From Saccoglossus kowalevskii (Eukaryota > Hemichordata > Enteropneusta > Harrimaniidae): a DNA stretch of 26,324 nt. The notes below the pieces were generated by a model, which did no database searches, was not told the DNA's origin, and saw only the letters and a list, made by a program, of their open reading frames with translations. This document shows, piece by piece, positions 1-11,997 of this stretch. The position numbers and the translations under genes were made by a program. Position 1 is the first letter of the stretch; each line of letters opens with the position of its first letter. The stretch spans positions 374,652 through 400,975 of the forward strand of contig NW_003137821.1 of the NCBI RefSeq assembly GCF_000003605.2, written 5' to 3'.

Positions 1-740
1 TTTGCGATAACGTCTCACAGTGACACAACTGTAGAAACACTAGTGTAAAAATATACTTATTATTATAACTACTGGGTATTATAAATTCAACGAAGGATTA
101 TTATATCTAAATATTTGATATAGATCAAACTTATAACTCAATTTTTGACCTTGTATGCTATCAAGTTCATATGCACGGCTGGATCATAGAACCTTATGTG
201 TAACATAAATTTAAATTTGTTTTTGATTTTTATTGATGAGTTAATTTTATTTCGCTTTCGGCACATTCCTGAATGCCAGGATCTGACCTCATTTGCTTCA
301 CAGATTGTATTATACATTGAATATTGAAAAACAATCTATCTTAGTTGTTGTTTTGCAGATATACGCGTATATGTCCATTTTCACTCAACGGTCATCAGTG
401 GTTCCCATGGTAACATTTCATTTTCACACAGTGGGTCATTGGATATACTGTTCTTGTGTGCGAGGAAGCACTCGTAAAATACACAAAATACTAATTATAA
501 ATGTAAAAAATTATGTATTTGTTATTATTTGTTTAAAATTCTAGACTTGAAAACTCGTTCATTTACTGTACTCTTTGTCAGTGTTCTTGTTCTTGAAACA
601 CTGTATTATTGACATAATTAACATATTCTTCTTTCTTTGATCTATAACCACTTGTGGATTGTTTCAGAATACTGTGATTGTAATTTTTGCATCAGGAAAC
701 ATTCACTGTCCAAGTCAATTTTATGATCAAAATAGCTGTC
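1..740. other. Non-coding A+T-rich DNA
   Basis: No supportable gene, RNA or repeat. The 83-codon open frame at 293-544 has no recognisable domain and lies in A+T-rich sequence, so it is treated as chance. Confidence 0.5.
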
Positions 741-970
741 ATTCGGCCATCTTGAATGTGATCAAACGAATATATGTGCATATGTTGAACATGATGTATC
801 TATAAATTTTGAACTTGATTGGTCATACATTGGACATAATGAGACCTTGATGTATGTCATTTTGTTTAGCAGATCGGATTCAAAATGGCCGTCTGATGGC
901 CATTTGTTTATAAACAAATGCTGTTCCATAGCCATATCTCTGACATTCCTTGACCAATCAAGTTCAAACT
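740..970. repeat. Degenerate dispersed repeat with inverted arms
   Basis: An 18-bp perfect inverted pair (TTTGAACTTGATTGGTCA at 808-825 and its complement at 951-968) encloses a fold-back segment. Inside is a perfect 20-bp palindrome, CATTTGTTTATAAACAAATG (901-920). The motif TTCAAAATGGCCGTCTGATGGCCAT (about 870-902) matches the TTCAAAATGGCCGACTGGC motif of the complex repeat near 22 kb, and an inverted trace (CGGCCATCTTGAAT) lies at 744. This appears to be an old, rearranged copy of that family. Confidence 0.6.
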
Positions 971-1124
971 GACTGTTTCGTTTCACTTTTGTTTACTATT
1001 GAACTAACAGTGACTCATTGATTGGAACTCAAAATTACAGTAACAGTAGCCGATGCTAGTTGCTAATGGCACAACTAGACTACTAAAACTTACCACATGG
1101 ATTCAGAGGCAGCCATATGCTAAA

Positions 1125-1610
1125 CCATTTTGGTGAATTGAACACCTCTGTAGACTGAACAAAGCAAACACTTTGGTAAACAGTATTAACACCCCTCACC
1201 TTGGTAAACTGAACACTGTTTTGAAGCAAACACTTTGGTAAACAGAACACCTTGGTAAACTGAACATTGTTTTGAAGCAAACACTTTGGTAAACAGAACA
1301 CCTTGGTAAACAGAACACCTTGGTAAACTGAACACTGATTTGAAGCAAACATTTTGGTAAACTGAACACCATGGTAAACTGAACACTGTTTTGAAGCAAA
1401 CACTTCGGTAAACTGAACACCTTGGTAAACTGAACACTGCTATCAAGTGAACACCTTGGTGAATTGAATACTAAGTACCTTTGTAAAGTGAACACTTCTA
1501 TAGTGTTAAGTGTTTGGTGAACTGTACACCTTGGTGAACTGAAACCTTTTAAAGTATATTCATATGAACTACACACCTGTAAAACAAACAGCTTAGTGAA
1601 CTGAACGCTA
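1125..1610. repeat. 17-bp minisatellite
   Basis: Sixteen consecutive 17-bp units fill 1200-1471 without an indel. Two unit types occur: A, of the form CTTGGTAAACTGAACAC, and B, of the form TGTTTTGAAGCAAACAC. B occurs at units 2, 5, 9, 12 and 15, giving a higher-order period of mostly 51 bp (3 x 17). Degenerate units extend on both sides, from about 1125 to 1610, and a lone fragment (GGTGAACACTTTGG) is at about 1822. As 17 is not divisible by 3, the absence of stops in the unit keeps all three minus-strand frames open, which creates three false ORFs of 86-149 codons. Confidence 0.95.
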
Positions 1611-1649
1611 TTAAAAAGGAAATTACTTAGAGTAACATTTCTCATTACT

Positions 1650-4500
1650 TTTGCTTTATATATCTTCTCATTGTGTCATCTGGTAATCCTAAATCAGGGA
1701 ACATACAAATGTTATTTCTTGTTTTAAAATTGTTATAATACAAAACGAAACTGTCTAACTTGACACCATAGGACCTAAGAAAATGATTGTCTTTCTGGAA
1801 GTATTAGGGATCACCGCTGTTAGGTGAACACTTTGGTTCAAGTTATTTTTACAGCAAGTATATTAAAATAGGACTGAATAAACTGGCAATCTATTTAAAC
1901 GTGACATCGTTTTCAATCATCATATTCTGTGCTTGTAGCCTAATTTTAAATAAATGTTGGGTATCATGACATATATTATATATACGTATATTGGTCTGGT
2001 CTAGTCTTTCTGGTGTATGGAGTGTTCCCATTTAAACTTGATGGGAGAAACTACTTCAGAACCAGTAAAAAATCTTTCAGCTTGTTTCTGTTTTATGGCC
2101 ACTTGCGATCATGCTGGGAGTTGTTTAGTATTGAATACAAAAAAATTCTGCATAATAAAATTGATGAGTGTTTATCGTTTCCAGATCCAGTACTATGCTG
2201 TGCGTTTGCTATTATTCTTTTATTTCGGTAGCACCTTGATTATCAATTCATTCAGAACACGACAACCTGAACCAACCCTCACCCCAGAGCAATGGATTGC
2301 GGATAAAGAAATTCAATAAAAAAAGGGAACTATTTTTGAAAGTAAACAAAGTTGGAATAAAGCATCTCACAATGACTGTTGAGTGCTTTGATAGGAAAAC
2401 AAAGAACGCCTAAAGGTCAACACAAACTGTAATTCCAGCTTCCGCTGTATGAAAGCAGCAGGGTGATGAATCAGACTTGGTTGTAACTAACATAGGTGTT
2501 CTGAATAGCTAGCAGTCTTTCAACAAGGCTATCAATCCAGGGGTGGATGTTTTTGCTCCTCAACAAGATTTGAATGAAACAGCGCAATTCTCCGCTTTCT
2601 GATTGGTTCTTGCATGTATGTTGGTGCATTTTCCTTCTATCGTTTTGTTTGCTTTTCTGTTTTGTATAATTTGAAAGTTGATAGGTTAGTTCGTGGGAAC
2701 GATTCTCAAGGAGGTATCCGTTAGACAAACTTGTTTACCCATACCCTCAATCAGACTTTGACACCTTGATGTTTCGCCAGGGTTTATAAAACAAATAAAA
2801 CATTCAGGTATTTTGTCAGCCATTGCAGATCAACAAATTATTGAACAAACAAAACTTGAAGTTCATTGTCATCTTGTCAATCATAGGCGGTAATTGATGT
2901 TTAATCAGTGCTCTTATCAAGATACGGTAGGTTGGGTTTAGGATTCGATCATTAACTCAATATTTTTATGTCCTAAATTTAGAATTTGAAGGTTTTATGT
3001 ATATCAGTATTAAATTATATGCAATGCTGATTGTGGAAATGTAAAAAACTTGCTCTGATAACCATATGGTAACACAATCGAGTAGAGCATTACCAGATTT
3101 CAAACGTGACGGAAGGGGCACTAAAAGTCAACCACTTGTCTAGTATGCGAAAGTGTTGATTATGATGTCACAACAATGAGACAACTTTTGATTCATCAAT
3201 CTCCTGTAAACACACTATATCCTACTGTGATTAAGATTTTTTATTTAAAATAAATAGAAACTTCAGCTGTGATGTAAAACTACCCGGAAACATAAGTACC
3301 AGTACATTGGGTAACGTTGCTAATAATGTCTGTTGGCAAGTTAAAACATTAAAACAAACTAGGTTTTTTCTTTGTATATAATCCATAACACTTTTGTAAC
3401 TATCTTGATGAATTGCATTCTCACATGATCTGCAAAAAAACCCTCACTGACTCCTGTAAGCATCATAAGGGCTTTTGCTTCTGTACAGTTTGCAAGAAAT
3501 CATATCCAACAGAATTATGAAATCAAATTTAGAAGTCTCTTCTGAAATAAAGTAATCAGGAAGGGATGTTCTGCATATAATATGAGTATACCTGAAGAAA
3601 ATACGGTGATCAAATTGTGTAGTGAAATTGATGCAAGCCTGCACTGCCTGACTTCATACTTTTATGTTACTAGTACAACTTTCTCAAAATGTTGTCTTCA
3701 CTAACACCAGTAATTCATCAAATGTTTAACAAAGTGTACTCCATAATTATGACACAACAGACAGTGCTAACATAATTCCTGTTTTTACTGAATGTCACCA
3801 CAAAATTATTGGGTGTATTTATGAAATGTGGCCAAGCAGGCCAATCACTGCATCCTTTTCTGATCAAATTTGTCACCACCGGAATTCAACTAATCTGACT
3901 ATCCCCACAACAAGTTAGGATACACAACCCTTATTTATAATCAGCATAGCAGAAAATTGTGTTTTTTTCACTTCACGCATGAGTCACTGGGAATTTCCGC
4001 TGATTGTCTTGGACATAGAACTGTACTCAAGCTCAACATCACGCCGCTATATGATCGCTTCATTAGATGCCGCTAATCGTTGGCTTTGTATTTGATTCAC
4101 GCCACAATTATAATTTTATACCAAGGCACAAAGTCACGAATGTAATCCTCTCTATTTTAAAAACAATTTTTTGCTAGAGATGACATGCTTTGTATCAAGC
4201 TGTTTTGTTTATTTTGATACCAGTATAAGCAAACCTTAGGTTTGTAAGTAGAATTTTACTAAAAGCTAACTTGAAACGGTTTTGAAATGGTGGACTGATA
4301 CATGTGCATTTTAAGTGATGACAACTTTTCTAATATTGTCAATACCTATGGAGTTGAATCAACTTCATTTTTATGACTTTCGTCACTGTGATGATGCTAT
4401 TTACCATTTGATTTTTGAAACTACACAAATTTTGGCTACTTTTTGTGTTTAATATAGCCCTGCATTTCAAGTTTTTACATTGTCGTCTATGGGGGAGTTT
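1650..4500. other. Non-coding region, no gene seen
   Basis: A+T-rich sequence with only short chance ORFs (for example 2017-2319 on the plus strand and 2471-2728 on the minus strand), none with a recognisable domain or family motif. No tRNA-like B box or long repeat was noticed. Confidence 0.5.
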
Positions 4501-4502
4501 AA

Positions 4503-4739
4503 CCTTTTCACCACCAGTTCTCTCTTTTCATCACAAATTCACGAAGCAGTCACATTTATAGTCTGCATTTTCCTTCAGAAGATTAGGACAAAAATAGCCA
4601 AATTTTTTGAATAAAAACAGAAAAATTGATGCAAATTTTGTCTGTTAGCTCTAAAATCAGGGTTCATTTCCAGAAATATTGAAGAATATAAGAAAAATAT
4701 TCAAACAAATTTGGGCGAGAAAGTCTGTTGGTGAAAAGA
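4503..4739 (+). mobile_element. MITE-like element, CTTTTCACCA family, copy 1
   Basis: Short terminal inverted repeats (CCTTTTCACCACCAG at the left, CTGTTGGTGAAAAG at the right) bound about 237 bp with no coding capacity. Nearly the whole element, including internal runs such as ATTTCCAGAAATATT and CAAATTTTGTCTGTTAGC, is found again in reverse orientation at 14853-15072. A repeated, TIR-bounded, non-coding unit of this size fits a non-autonomous DNA transposon. No target-site duplication is obvious. Confidence 0.75.
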
Positions 4740-5930
4740 AGTGCATCTGCAATAGAAGCTCTTATAAACCAAAAAATGTATTCATTGTGTTTACTAGATC
4801 AATAAAATATGACTTATTTTGACTCAATTCATGTAAGCATGTGGGCTGCTACTACAGTATAATAGAACAAATATGGTATATCTGCTTAAAAAAATAGTTC
4901 AGTCTCTGCTAAAACCTTGTATTCATATCGTGCATCAAGAAGGGAACTCTCTAATATATCCGGTATCGAAAGCTAGAGTGAGTCTTATATCTATCCCAGA
5001 TGGAATAGAAATTTGATACCCCTGTGTTTTTTTGCTAAAGAATGCAAATTTTTGGTCTGATAGCACAAATTTAGAATTTTTGTTGATTTACTAAATTGTC
5101 AGTTACCTGTAGCCTGTTTGTTCACAAGTTATCCATCAACTTTGTGTGAGGTCAATGAACTTTTGCACTCCAGCTCACTTTAAATCCATAATGCATCTTT
5201 TAAACTTTTAAATGCAGTCTGTTTTCCCGCCAAAGGTTGGCTGCAAAATTTTTTATATTTTTTATGTATTTTTTTGTAATTTGTTAATTTTGGATGAAAT
5301 AAACCTATTCCATTGGCTATAAGTCTAGAGTAAAAAATGTAAATGATATAGAAAAGATTATTTTTGAAGGTTAATTTTGTAAAATCTGACAAAAGTTGAA
5401 TTCATGGATGTACGTACGTATACTGGACTTCCACTAAAGGGAAATTACATTTAGTCATGGTGATTTTTTTTTTAGCCACTTAGCAAAACAGAAAAAAGAA
5501 TGCATTATGAAAAAAATACAGTATATTCCAGATTTAATTTTGAGCACTCATTATATTAAATTATATCAATATGCTTTACATTTCTTTGGGTGATCACATA
5601 TTTTTACATTGCTATTCCTTCAAAATGGTCATGCTTGAAATTATTGTTCCCAGTTTGAAAAAGAAAGTCGTTATTGGACACTGAAAGCTCAGGTAACAGG
5701 TGGTGTTTAAATTCAGGGTGCGACTTTGCATTGTTTGTGCCAGAAACTTGCGCTGACCTGACTTTAACCTTTGCGTACCATGGCTGGCGAATATATCGTG
5801 AAGCGTCATCTGTATATCAACTGAAGCCAGTAACGGTCACTGAATTATCAGATTAGGTTATTTGATAACTGACACAACACTGCATGTACAGGGATTGTTT
5901 GTTTTGTTTTGGTTTAAACTAGCTTAATAA
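4740..5930. other. Non-coding region, no gene seen
   Basis: A+T-rich, with short homopolymers and chance ORFs of 60-70 codons (5180-5392 minus, 5612-5809 minus, 5674-5856 plus). None shows a domain, and the last two overlap on opposite strands. Confidence 0.5.
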
Positions 5931-6136
5931 TTACACTGTTAATGCTTAATTTTCCCTTGGAATTTATATTTTCGCTGAGGGATGATTCAGTGAAAATTAA
6001 ATCCAGCGAATATACCCTTTTTCTTATATTTTAATTCAACTCAACAAAAACCAGTGGAAATAAATCCCATACAAAACACCCGAAATATTTTTTCAGCGAA
6101 AATTAATTCCAACTAAAATAAAGTATTTTACAGTAA
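5931..6136 (-). mobile_element. Fold-back MITE, TACTGTA family 1, copy A
   Basis: The right end reads AAGTATTTTACAGTAA and the left end, more decayed, ACACTGTTAATGCTT. Sub-terminal TTTTCGCTGA and TCAGCGAAAA motifs appear in both orientations, so a single strand can fold on itself. Its reverse complement shares GGGTGTTTTGTATGG and the GAGTTGAAT...AAAATATA segment with the copy at 19717-19892, showing that both come from one parent. No coding capacity. Confidence 0.75.
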
Positions 6137-6139
6137 TTC

Positions 6140-6640
6140 ATTTTGACAGCTATCAGCTTTCGTGATATGTTAATTTGATGGCAATGGGGGAACAAAGTTG
6201 TCACCTCTTATAAGGCGTTAATTTTTGCCCCCTGTCCGGTTCGATAAGAAACCCATAGCCAGGTAAAATACATTGTTTATTTACACAACACTTGTTGCGT
6301 CAACTACCGACCTAAAATATGTTAAAATTCTCACTGTAGCTGATTTTACCGCCATGCTGAAATTTTTGAAATGTATCTCTCACAAAAATAAGCAATGATG
6401 TAAATCAAGATGGCAAGAAATTAATCCTGTTTGTTGACAACAACAACCATCTACAAAATAGCTGTGTAGAGTGTGTGTCTTAATTCCCACATGAAATGTT
6501 GATAAAAATCTGAGGGTAAAAGCAACAAAGTTGCCAGATTGGCATTTGCATACATAGACACGGCTATCACAACGATGTGTGTACATATTGATAGCGACAA
6601 TTTTTTGAGATCAAGCTGCATTTACATGCAAGCTAGTAAC
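6140..6640. other. Non-coding region, no gene seen
   Basis: No gene. The 68-codon minus-strand frame at 6380-6586 has no recognisable features. Confidence 0.45.
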
Positions 6641-6643
6641 TAT

Positions 6644-6853
6644 TACTGTAAATGGATTAATTATTCACTGGGTTTTAATTTTGCTTATTTTGCCTACGGG
6701 AAAATGCGCTAATTTAAAACCCAGTGAATATGTAAAATTAGCATAGAACACATTATCTAAATGATAAAACCGTGAATTTAAAACCCACTGAATATAACTG
6801 AAATGCTAAATCAGCGAAATTTAAACCCAGTGAAAGTTAGTCATTTTACAGTA
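6644..6853. mobile_element. Fold-back MITE, TACTGTA family 2 (CACTGGGTTT type)
   Basis: About 210 bp bounded by TACTGTA and TACAGTA. The inverted ends pair over about 32 bp (TACTGTAAATGGATTAATTA then TTCACTGGGTTT, against AAACCCAGTGAAAGTTAGTC then ATTTTACAGTA). The AAACCCAGTGAA motif recurs internally (at about 6717, 6780 and 6823), so the element is itself built of inverted sub-repeats. It shares the tips, but not the interior, of family 1. Confidence 0.75.
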
Positions 6854-6859
6854 TCAAAA

Positions 6860-7830
6860 TTATGTGTTATGCTTTGACGTAATTAATGATTTTGTTGCAA
6901 ATTTATGAAGTCGTATAGTTACTATTTGCAATGTTTTGAACTGGTTTTAGTGCTGGATGTCGAAAATATGAACCAAAGAACATATAGCAATTATAGAACT
7001 CTAGAATGTGCGTGCATGTATGTATAGTTTTGGCAACCAAAGTGTTGCGATATATTACCAGCTTCTGAGTCATCAACTTTAGAGGCAAATAATAGCATTT
7101 AAAATCATGCTTTGGAACAAGTCATTTTAAATTCTAACCACAATTTTTGTAAACTGGAAAATGAATTTTTAATCAATCATTATTATGTTCATGCTTGTTA
7201 ACCAACAGTTGCGTTTATTGTACACTGGAATATTAAAATACAACTTTTTAAATGTATTACGGTTACCACAGACCTTCTAATAGAGCAGATACGGTAATTG
7301 ATCTTCCCAGCTGTTGTCTGTAATGTGTAAAACATCGTAAAATTTCATGCATATTAAATTTAGCTCAGTTATTACTTTGATTAATAAATTTTGGTTTGTT
7401 TGTGAAAAACAAAAAGTCGAATAAATGAAAATAATGAGTTTTGTTAATACATTTTGATTTCATAATTTTGTGAAGATGGATAATAAGGTCAATAGTCATT
7501 CATTTGACTACATGGTTACAGACATATGTGCATGGTATTGTTTGTATTTAGTGGGGGAGCGTGGGTTTGGTTTACCAATGAATCTATTCATCGTCGTGTC
7601 TATACCTGACTCACATTAATCTGTGCTATATGACAGTTGTAAGATTAATCCACCCACACATCACTTGTTTGTCGCTGACCAGTATAGAAGTGGGTGTACT
7701 CTACCTAATGTGGATTGTTATACAACAGGTGGTTCTGGTTCATCCCCTTGCCTAGTCATTACTGTAAGTTGTTTTATTTTAGTGTGGGGCAAATTAATTG
7801 TGTCAAATTTTGTGAGTCTGTGAAAGTATG
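6860..7830. other. Non-coding region, no gene seen
   Basis: Chance frames at 6903-7088 (minus) and 7623-7823 (plus) lack any recognisable domain. No clear repeat was noticed until the tandem array at 7834. Confidence 0.45.
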
Positions 7831-7833
7831 AAT

Positions 7834-8048
7834 TTTTGTAGTGGTGAACATTTTATTGAGAAATTTAAAACAGTGAGTCAGTGACTTTTGTAGCAGTGAA
7901 TATTTCATTGGAATTTTTTAAGACAGTAAATCAAAGTGACGTTTGTAGCAGTGAACATTTCATTTGGATTTTCAATGCAGTGAGTCATAGTGACTTTTGT
8001 AGCAGTGAACATTTTATTGGGAAATTTAAGACTGCGAGTCATAGCAAC
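7834..8048 (+). repeat. About 54-bp tandem repeat, four units
   Basis: Units start at 7834, 7886, 7941 and 7995, with lengths 52, 55, 54 and 54. The shared core is TTTGTAGCAGTGAACATTT followed by GAAATTTAA and CAGTGAGTCATAGTGAC. Because 54 is a multiple of 3, the plus frame 7881-8129 reads an 18-residue repeat containing CSSEHFI twice. The unequal length of units 1 and 2 breaks the frame across the array, so coding is unlikely. Confidence 0.85.
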
Positions 8049-9656
8049 TATTGTGTAATATCACTCTTACAAGTGATATCAAATTATCCTTGTGAAACTG
8101 ATAGTGGTGAAGAAGTTTTCTCTGTTTAGAGTCAATCTAACATTTGGTTTACTGTGAAGACAGATTCACAGACATAACACTGGGAATTTTACCTCCTGTT
8201 GTGTTTACCGGTATCATTGAAGTTAGGGAGTCATTTACTAGAATCAATCATGCTAGGGGGTCATTTTATCAGTGAATTATTATTTATTTTGTGTTGAAAT
8301 CAAGAAAATTGTCAGTGAATGTTAAAAAAGATTTTTTATATACTTGTATGTGATTTTGTAAAGTGGTACGTGTATCTGATAGCATGCCCTCTATTGGTAA
8401 GCAGGTGTCACAGAGGTGTGGTAATTGACCTTTGACTGACAGTGTTTCACATGCATGTATACATTGATATGTTTGGTTATGATGTCATTTTATGGTAGTG
8501 AAGCTTTATGACAGTAACTTGTGAAACGCCTGGAGTTTATTTTGTTATAATTTTTACACAGAAACGTTCTGGTAAAGTAGTTCATTTAATTATTTAAAAT
8601 ATATGTGATTATAGTGATAAATGTATTGGTTAAATTTTCACACATGTCTGGTACCCACGACAGCGGGGCTTCTCGTGAGAGCTCATGTCGGCTCAGTAAA
8701 TATATTATTTGTTTAGGTTAGTTCACTGGAGAACAGATTCTGAATTGTGTTGATAGCATGTATCAGTGTTAATATTGTTGGTCATACTAGTACTGCTTAA
8801 TAGTTGTTGGTAACACATACTATTATTTCACACATATTCATAAGAACTGAGGGGTCAAAACTAAAAATAGATAAATATGCAAATATGAGCGATACTGTGA
8901 AGTGCCAATTTTGCTTCTGTAAATACATTGTATTATAATTTCTTGAATTATGTGACTTGACAATACATATGTACTGCGTGTTTTTTTTGTTTTGTTTTTT
9001 TTTGTGGTAAAAATTGTAAAATTACTTTTATTTAAATTTATTGTGCCGGTAATATTTTAGTGGAAATTTATCTTATAGGAAAAAATGTTTTCAAAAAGAG
9101 AATTTTTGATTTCATCAATAACGTAATGGATCTCACACCCTTCGTAGCTGAGGTTAAACTCCATACTAATAAGATTGCATAATATCAGGATGGCACAGAG
9201 CCAACAGAGAGGCCATAGTTGTTAGCTACAATTCTAACATAAGCCATTTTGATGGAACCTTGAATATGGTCCACAGATCAGGTGTGTGCATTTGGCCGAG
9301 CCTGCTTGACCCTGGATTATTATATCATAATCATAATTTCGTCATGATAGGAACGTGGCCATACAGTCCCTGTCACATGTAATCTAAATACAGCTTCTGT
9401 GGAATTTCTGATTCCGTAACGCATGCAGAAGCTGCATCACACAAAATAAAATGTTCTGGTGACTAGATATGTTGGTAATAAAAGCAATGTAGACAATATT
9501 GGCCAACAAACTAAGATGATTAATTAATAATTTACTGCTAATGAGGAAAAAAAGTTGCGTAGCATATTTTTTTTTGACACTATAAATAAAATGAATTATC
9601 ATATACATAATCCATGTCTGCATTTATTACCTGGAAACACTATTTTTCATCATCTT
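8049..9656. other. Non-coding region, no gene seen
   Basis: Contains two similar phrases (GGGAGTCATTTACTAGAATC and GGGGGTCATTTTATCAGTG near 8225-8275) and a T-rich simple stretch at about 8981-9003. No gene was recognised on either strand. Confidence 0.45.
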
Positions 9657-9776
9657 GAAATTTTAATTAAGCCTGCTGTTGAAATTTTAATTAAGCCTGC
9701 TGTTGAAATTTTAATTAAGCCTGCTGTTGAAATTTTAATTAAGGCTGCTGTTGAAATTTTAATTCAGCTTGCTGTT
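9657..9776 (+). repeat. 24-bp tandem repeat, five units
   Basis: Exactly 120 bp, 5 x 24, of GAAATTTTAATTAAGCCTGCTGTT. The first three units are identical; the fourth has one change and the fifth carries several. The period is divisible by 3, so the plus frame 9555-9809 reads EILIKPAV five times. Nothing else in that frame resembles a gene, so it is treated as a young microsatellite-like array. The near-identity of the units points to recent expansion. Confidence 0.95.
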
Positions 9777-11120
9777 AATGATTGTTGTGTACTGAATAAA
9801 TTGAAATAAATTGAATGTTGACAAATTGATGGTATCTCAATTACATTTTTTAAGAGCTTGTCGATTTCAAGCTGTAAAAATATACTGGGATATCCCATGA
9901 TCCTCTGCTCTTAGGTTAAAGATCATTTACTGGATAATTAAGTGAAATTAATGTTTCTTAATGGCTTTATTTTCAAAATAAACGTAACAATTCATATTCC
10001 TGCATATTTTTTTCAATGTATTTTTCAAAAAACTGTTGATCAAGGTTTTAGCCATTTGGAAATTATGCCAATTTTGATAGAAAATTACAAAAAAATACAT
10101 GTACGTGCAAAATGTCATACTAATATTTTAGTAAAGTGAATTATAGTGTTCATAAAGTTAATAGTCTTTATCATTCAACTTTCTTCAATACTTCTTAGCT
10201 TGCATGCAGTTATTGCCTGAAAGTAGCCTTCTGGAAGATATTATTGTACGTATTGAAAAGTATTGTCATAAAGTGTTGATTCTCTGTTTTATCCCCAGAT
10301 TTGAGTGTCACAGACAAGAATGCATTCTGTATCTTGGCTGGAATTTGAAATTCCTATGGGAATATACATGCACAAATGAGAAATATAGTGCACAAGATAA
10401 TTGGAATTATGTTATACGCCATTAACCTTAAACAACACCTAATAAAACAAACAAGCAAATAACAGTCACCAAATGACTGAATAAAGTCAATGTTTATTTA
10501 GTAACCATGGTAACAAGATGGGAATCTCTATCAATATAGGTAATGAAGTTTTGACAATCATCAAAATACTACACCGGAAGATATTTCAGGAACCATGAAA
10601 TAAATTAAAAAATTAGTCATCATTGTGCTTGCCAAGGCATATTGACCGAAACCAACAGTGCTAAGTCATACCCGAACGCACAGGTGATATGTCAAATATC
10701 TTTTAAAGAAATGGTGCAATTTCTAAGTTTAGCGCATGCTTGCCTGTGTGGGAAATGACTTGGAGTTATTAGTATGCATCTATCGTTAGGGTTTGTAGCG
10801 AGGTGTAGCATGCATTGTTGTTGCAGCTTATAGACTGAACTTAGCAGGGCGTTACAGTCGTGTTGGAACAGGTTTCCAATACTGCTTATGGCATAGGATA
10901 GGAACACGGCCTCTTTAAATTTACACATTGTGTTGAATCAGCTGATCAAACTTGCCGACTGTGTATGATTATACCGGTATATCAGAATGTATTTTTGTTT
11001 TCAGACTGATCAGACTGTTTTTGGTTTCAAATTTAATCATAAAACTTGAAGAAAAATAAAAAAACAGAAACCTTTTCCAATCATCTAAAGCAAATTCCAC
11101 ACACCTGCGAAAAATACAGT
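9777..11120. other. Non-coding region, no gene seen
   Basis: Chance frames of 65-78 codons (9942-10139 plus, 10204-10425 plus, 10692-10928 minus) have no recognisable motif. The last lies in slightly more G+C-rich sequence but has no homologue I can name. Confidence 0.45.
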
Positions 11121-11123
11121 TTT

Positions 11124-11645
11124 TAGCTCCGCTGTCGAGCGGAGCTTATCATATGAGTGATTGTCTGTCGTCCGTGTCAATGTTTTACTTTTTCGACTTC
11201 TTCTGGAAAACTACAAGCCTGAATGCTCTGATACTTGGTGTATATGTACCTTGGGTAGACCTCTCTCAGGTTTGTTCATTTCATGTTGATATCTTCAATT
11301 CTCTAATTTTGGTGAATATTTTTGTCATTTTTGGTAAAAAGTGATATTTTCGACTTCTTGTTAAAAACCGCAAGTGCAATTACTTTGATATTACATATAT
11401 AGGTACTACCTGTGGACCTCTCTCAGATTTGTTCATTTTGTAATGATATCTTTAATTCTCTAATTTTGGTGAATATTTTTGCCATTTTTGGTAAAAAGTG
11501 ATATTTTCGACTTCTTGTTGAAAACTGTAAGTCCGATTGCTTTGATACTATTCATATTGTTCATTTTCTAATGATGTCTTCAGTTCTTTAATTGAAATGT
11601 GCATTGCTAACAGCGGAGCTATCTCAGCCGATAGGCTGCTTGTTT
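11124..11645. mobile_element. Hairpin-bounded repeat element with three 157-bp units
   Basis: It opens with a tight hairpin, AGCTCCGC-TGTCGA-GCGGAGCT (11125-11146), and closes near AACAGCGGAGCTATC (11609-11623), so the ends TAGCTCCGCTGT and ACAGCGGAGCTA are inverted 12-mers. Between them CGACTTCTT starts at 11194, 11351 and 11508, exactly 157 bp apart. The units share TTTGTTCATTT, ATGATATCTT, TTCTCTAATTTTGGTGAAT and TTTTTGGTAAAAAGTGATAT; the third is cut short. It has no coding capacity and is probably a dispersed repeat grown by internal duplication. The class is unassigned. Confidence 0.75.
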
Positions 11646-11997
11646 GTAGTTGTTGTTGTTCAGATGGGAAGTGACAGGTTTTGTGAAATTTATAGTCATA
11701 GTGAACACCCCGCTAGCCATGGATTGCAATGATTTATTTCTATGTGGGAAAATTCTGCTGGTTTTACTGCAGTTGTATTAAACACAGCCAACGTATATGA
11801 TTTAGTGATAAGGTATAAAAAATCATTTCATACATACTAGAGTTGTACTATGTGACTCACTTAGGGTTCCGTTGTTTTTGATTCTTAACTGAGTTATAAT
11901 AATAATTTGATTTATGCATGTCATCGTAGTGATTGATATGGTTAACCCAGGAATACATCAGCTACCATGCAACTCTGTGTCTGTTTAGCAACAGTTT
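11646..11997. other. Non-coding region, no gene seen
   Basis: No gene, RNA or repeat recognised. Confidence 0.4.

Noticed and set aside
1083-1645. Three overlapping minus-strand ORFs of 86-149 codons
   Set aside because: All three frames translate the same 17-bp minisatellite; the openness follows from the repeat unit.
2017-2728. 100-codon plus ORF and 85-codon minus ORF
   Set aside because: No domain or family motif and A+T-driven composition; expected by chance in a window this size.
7834-9776. CRISPR-like regular repeats
   Set aside because: The units are head-to-tail with no unique spacers, and the genome is eukaryotic.
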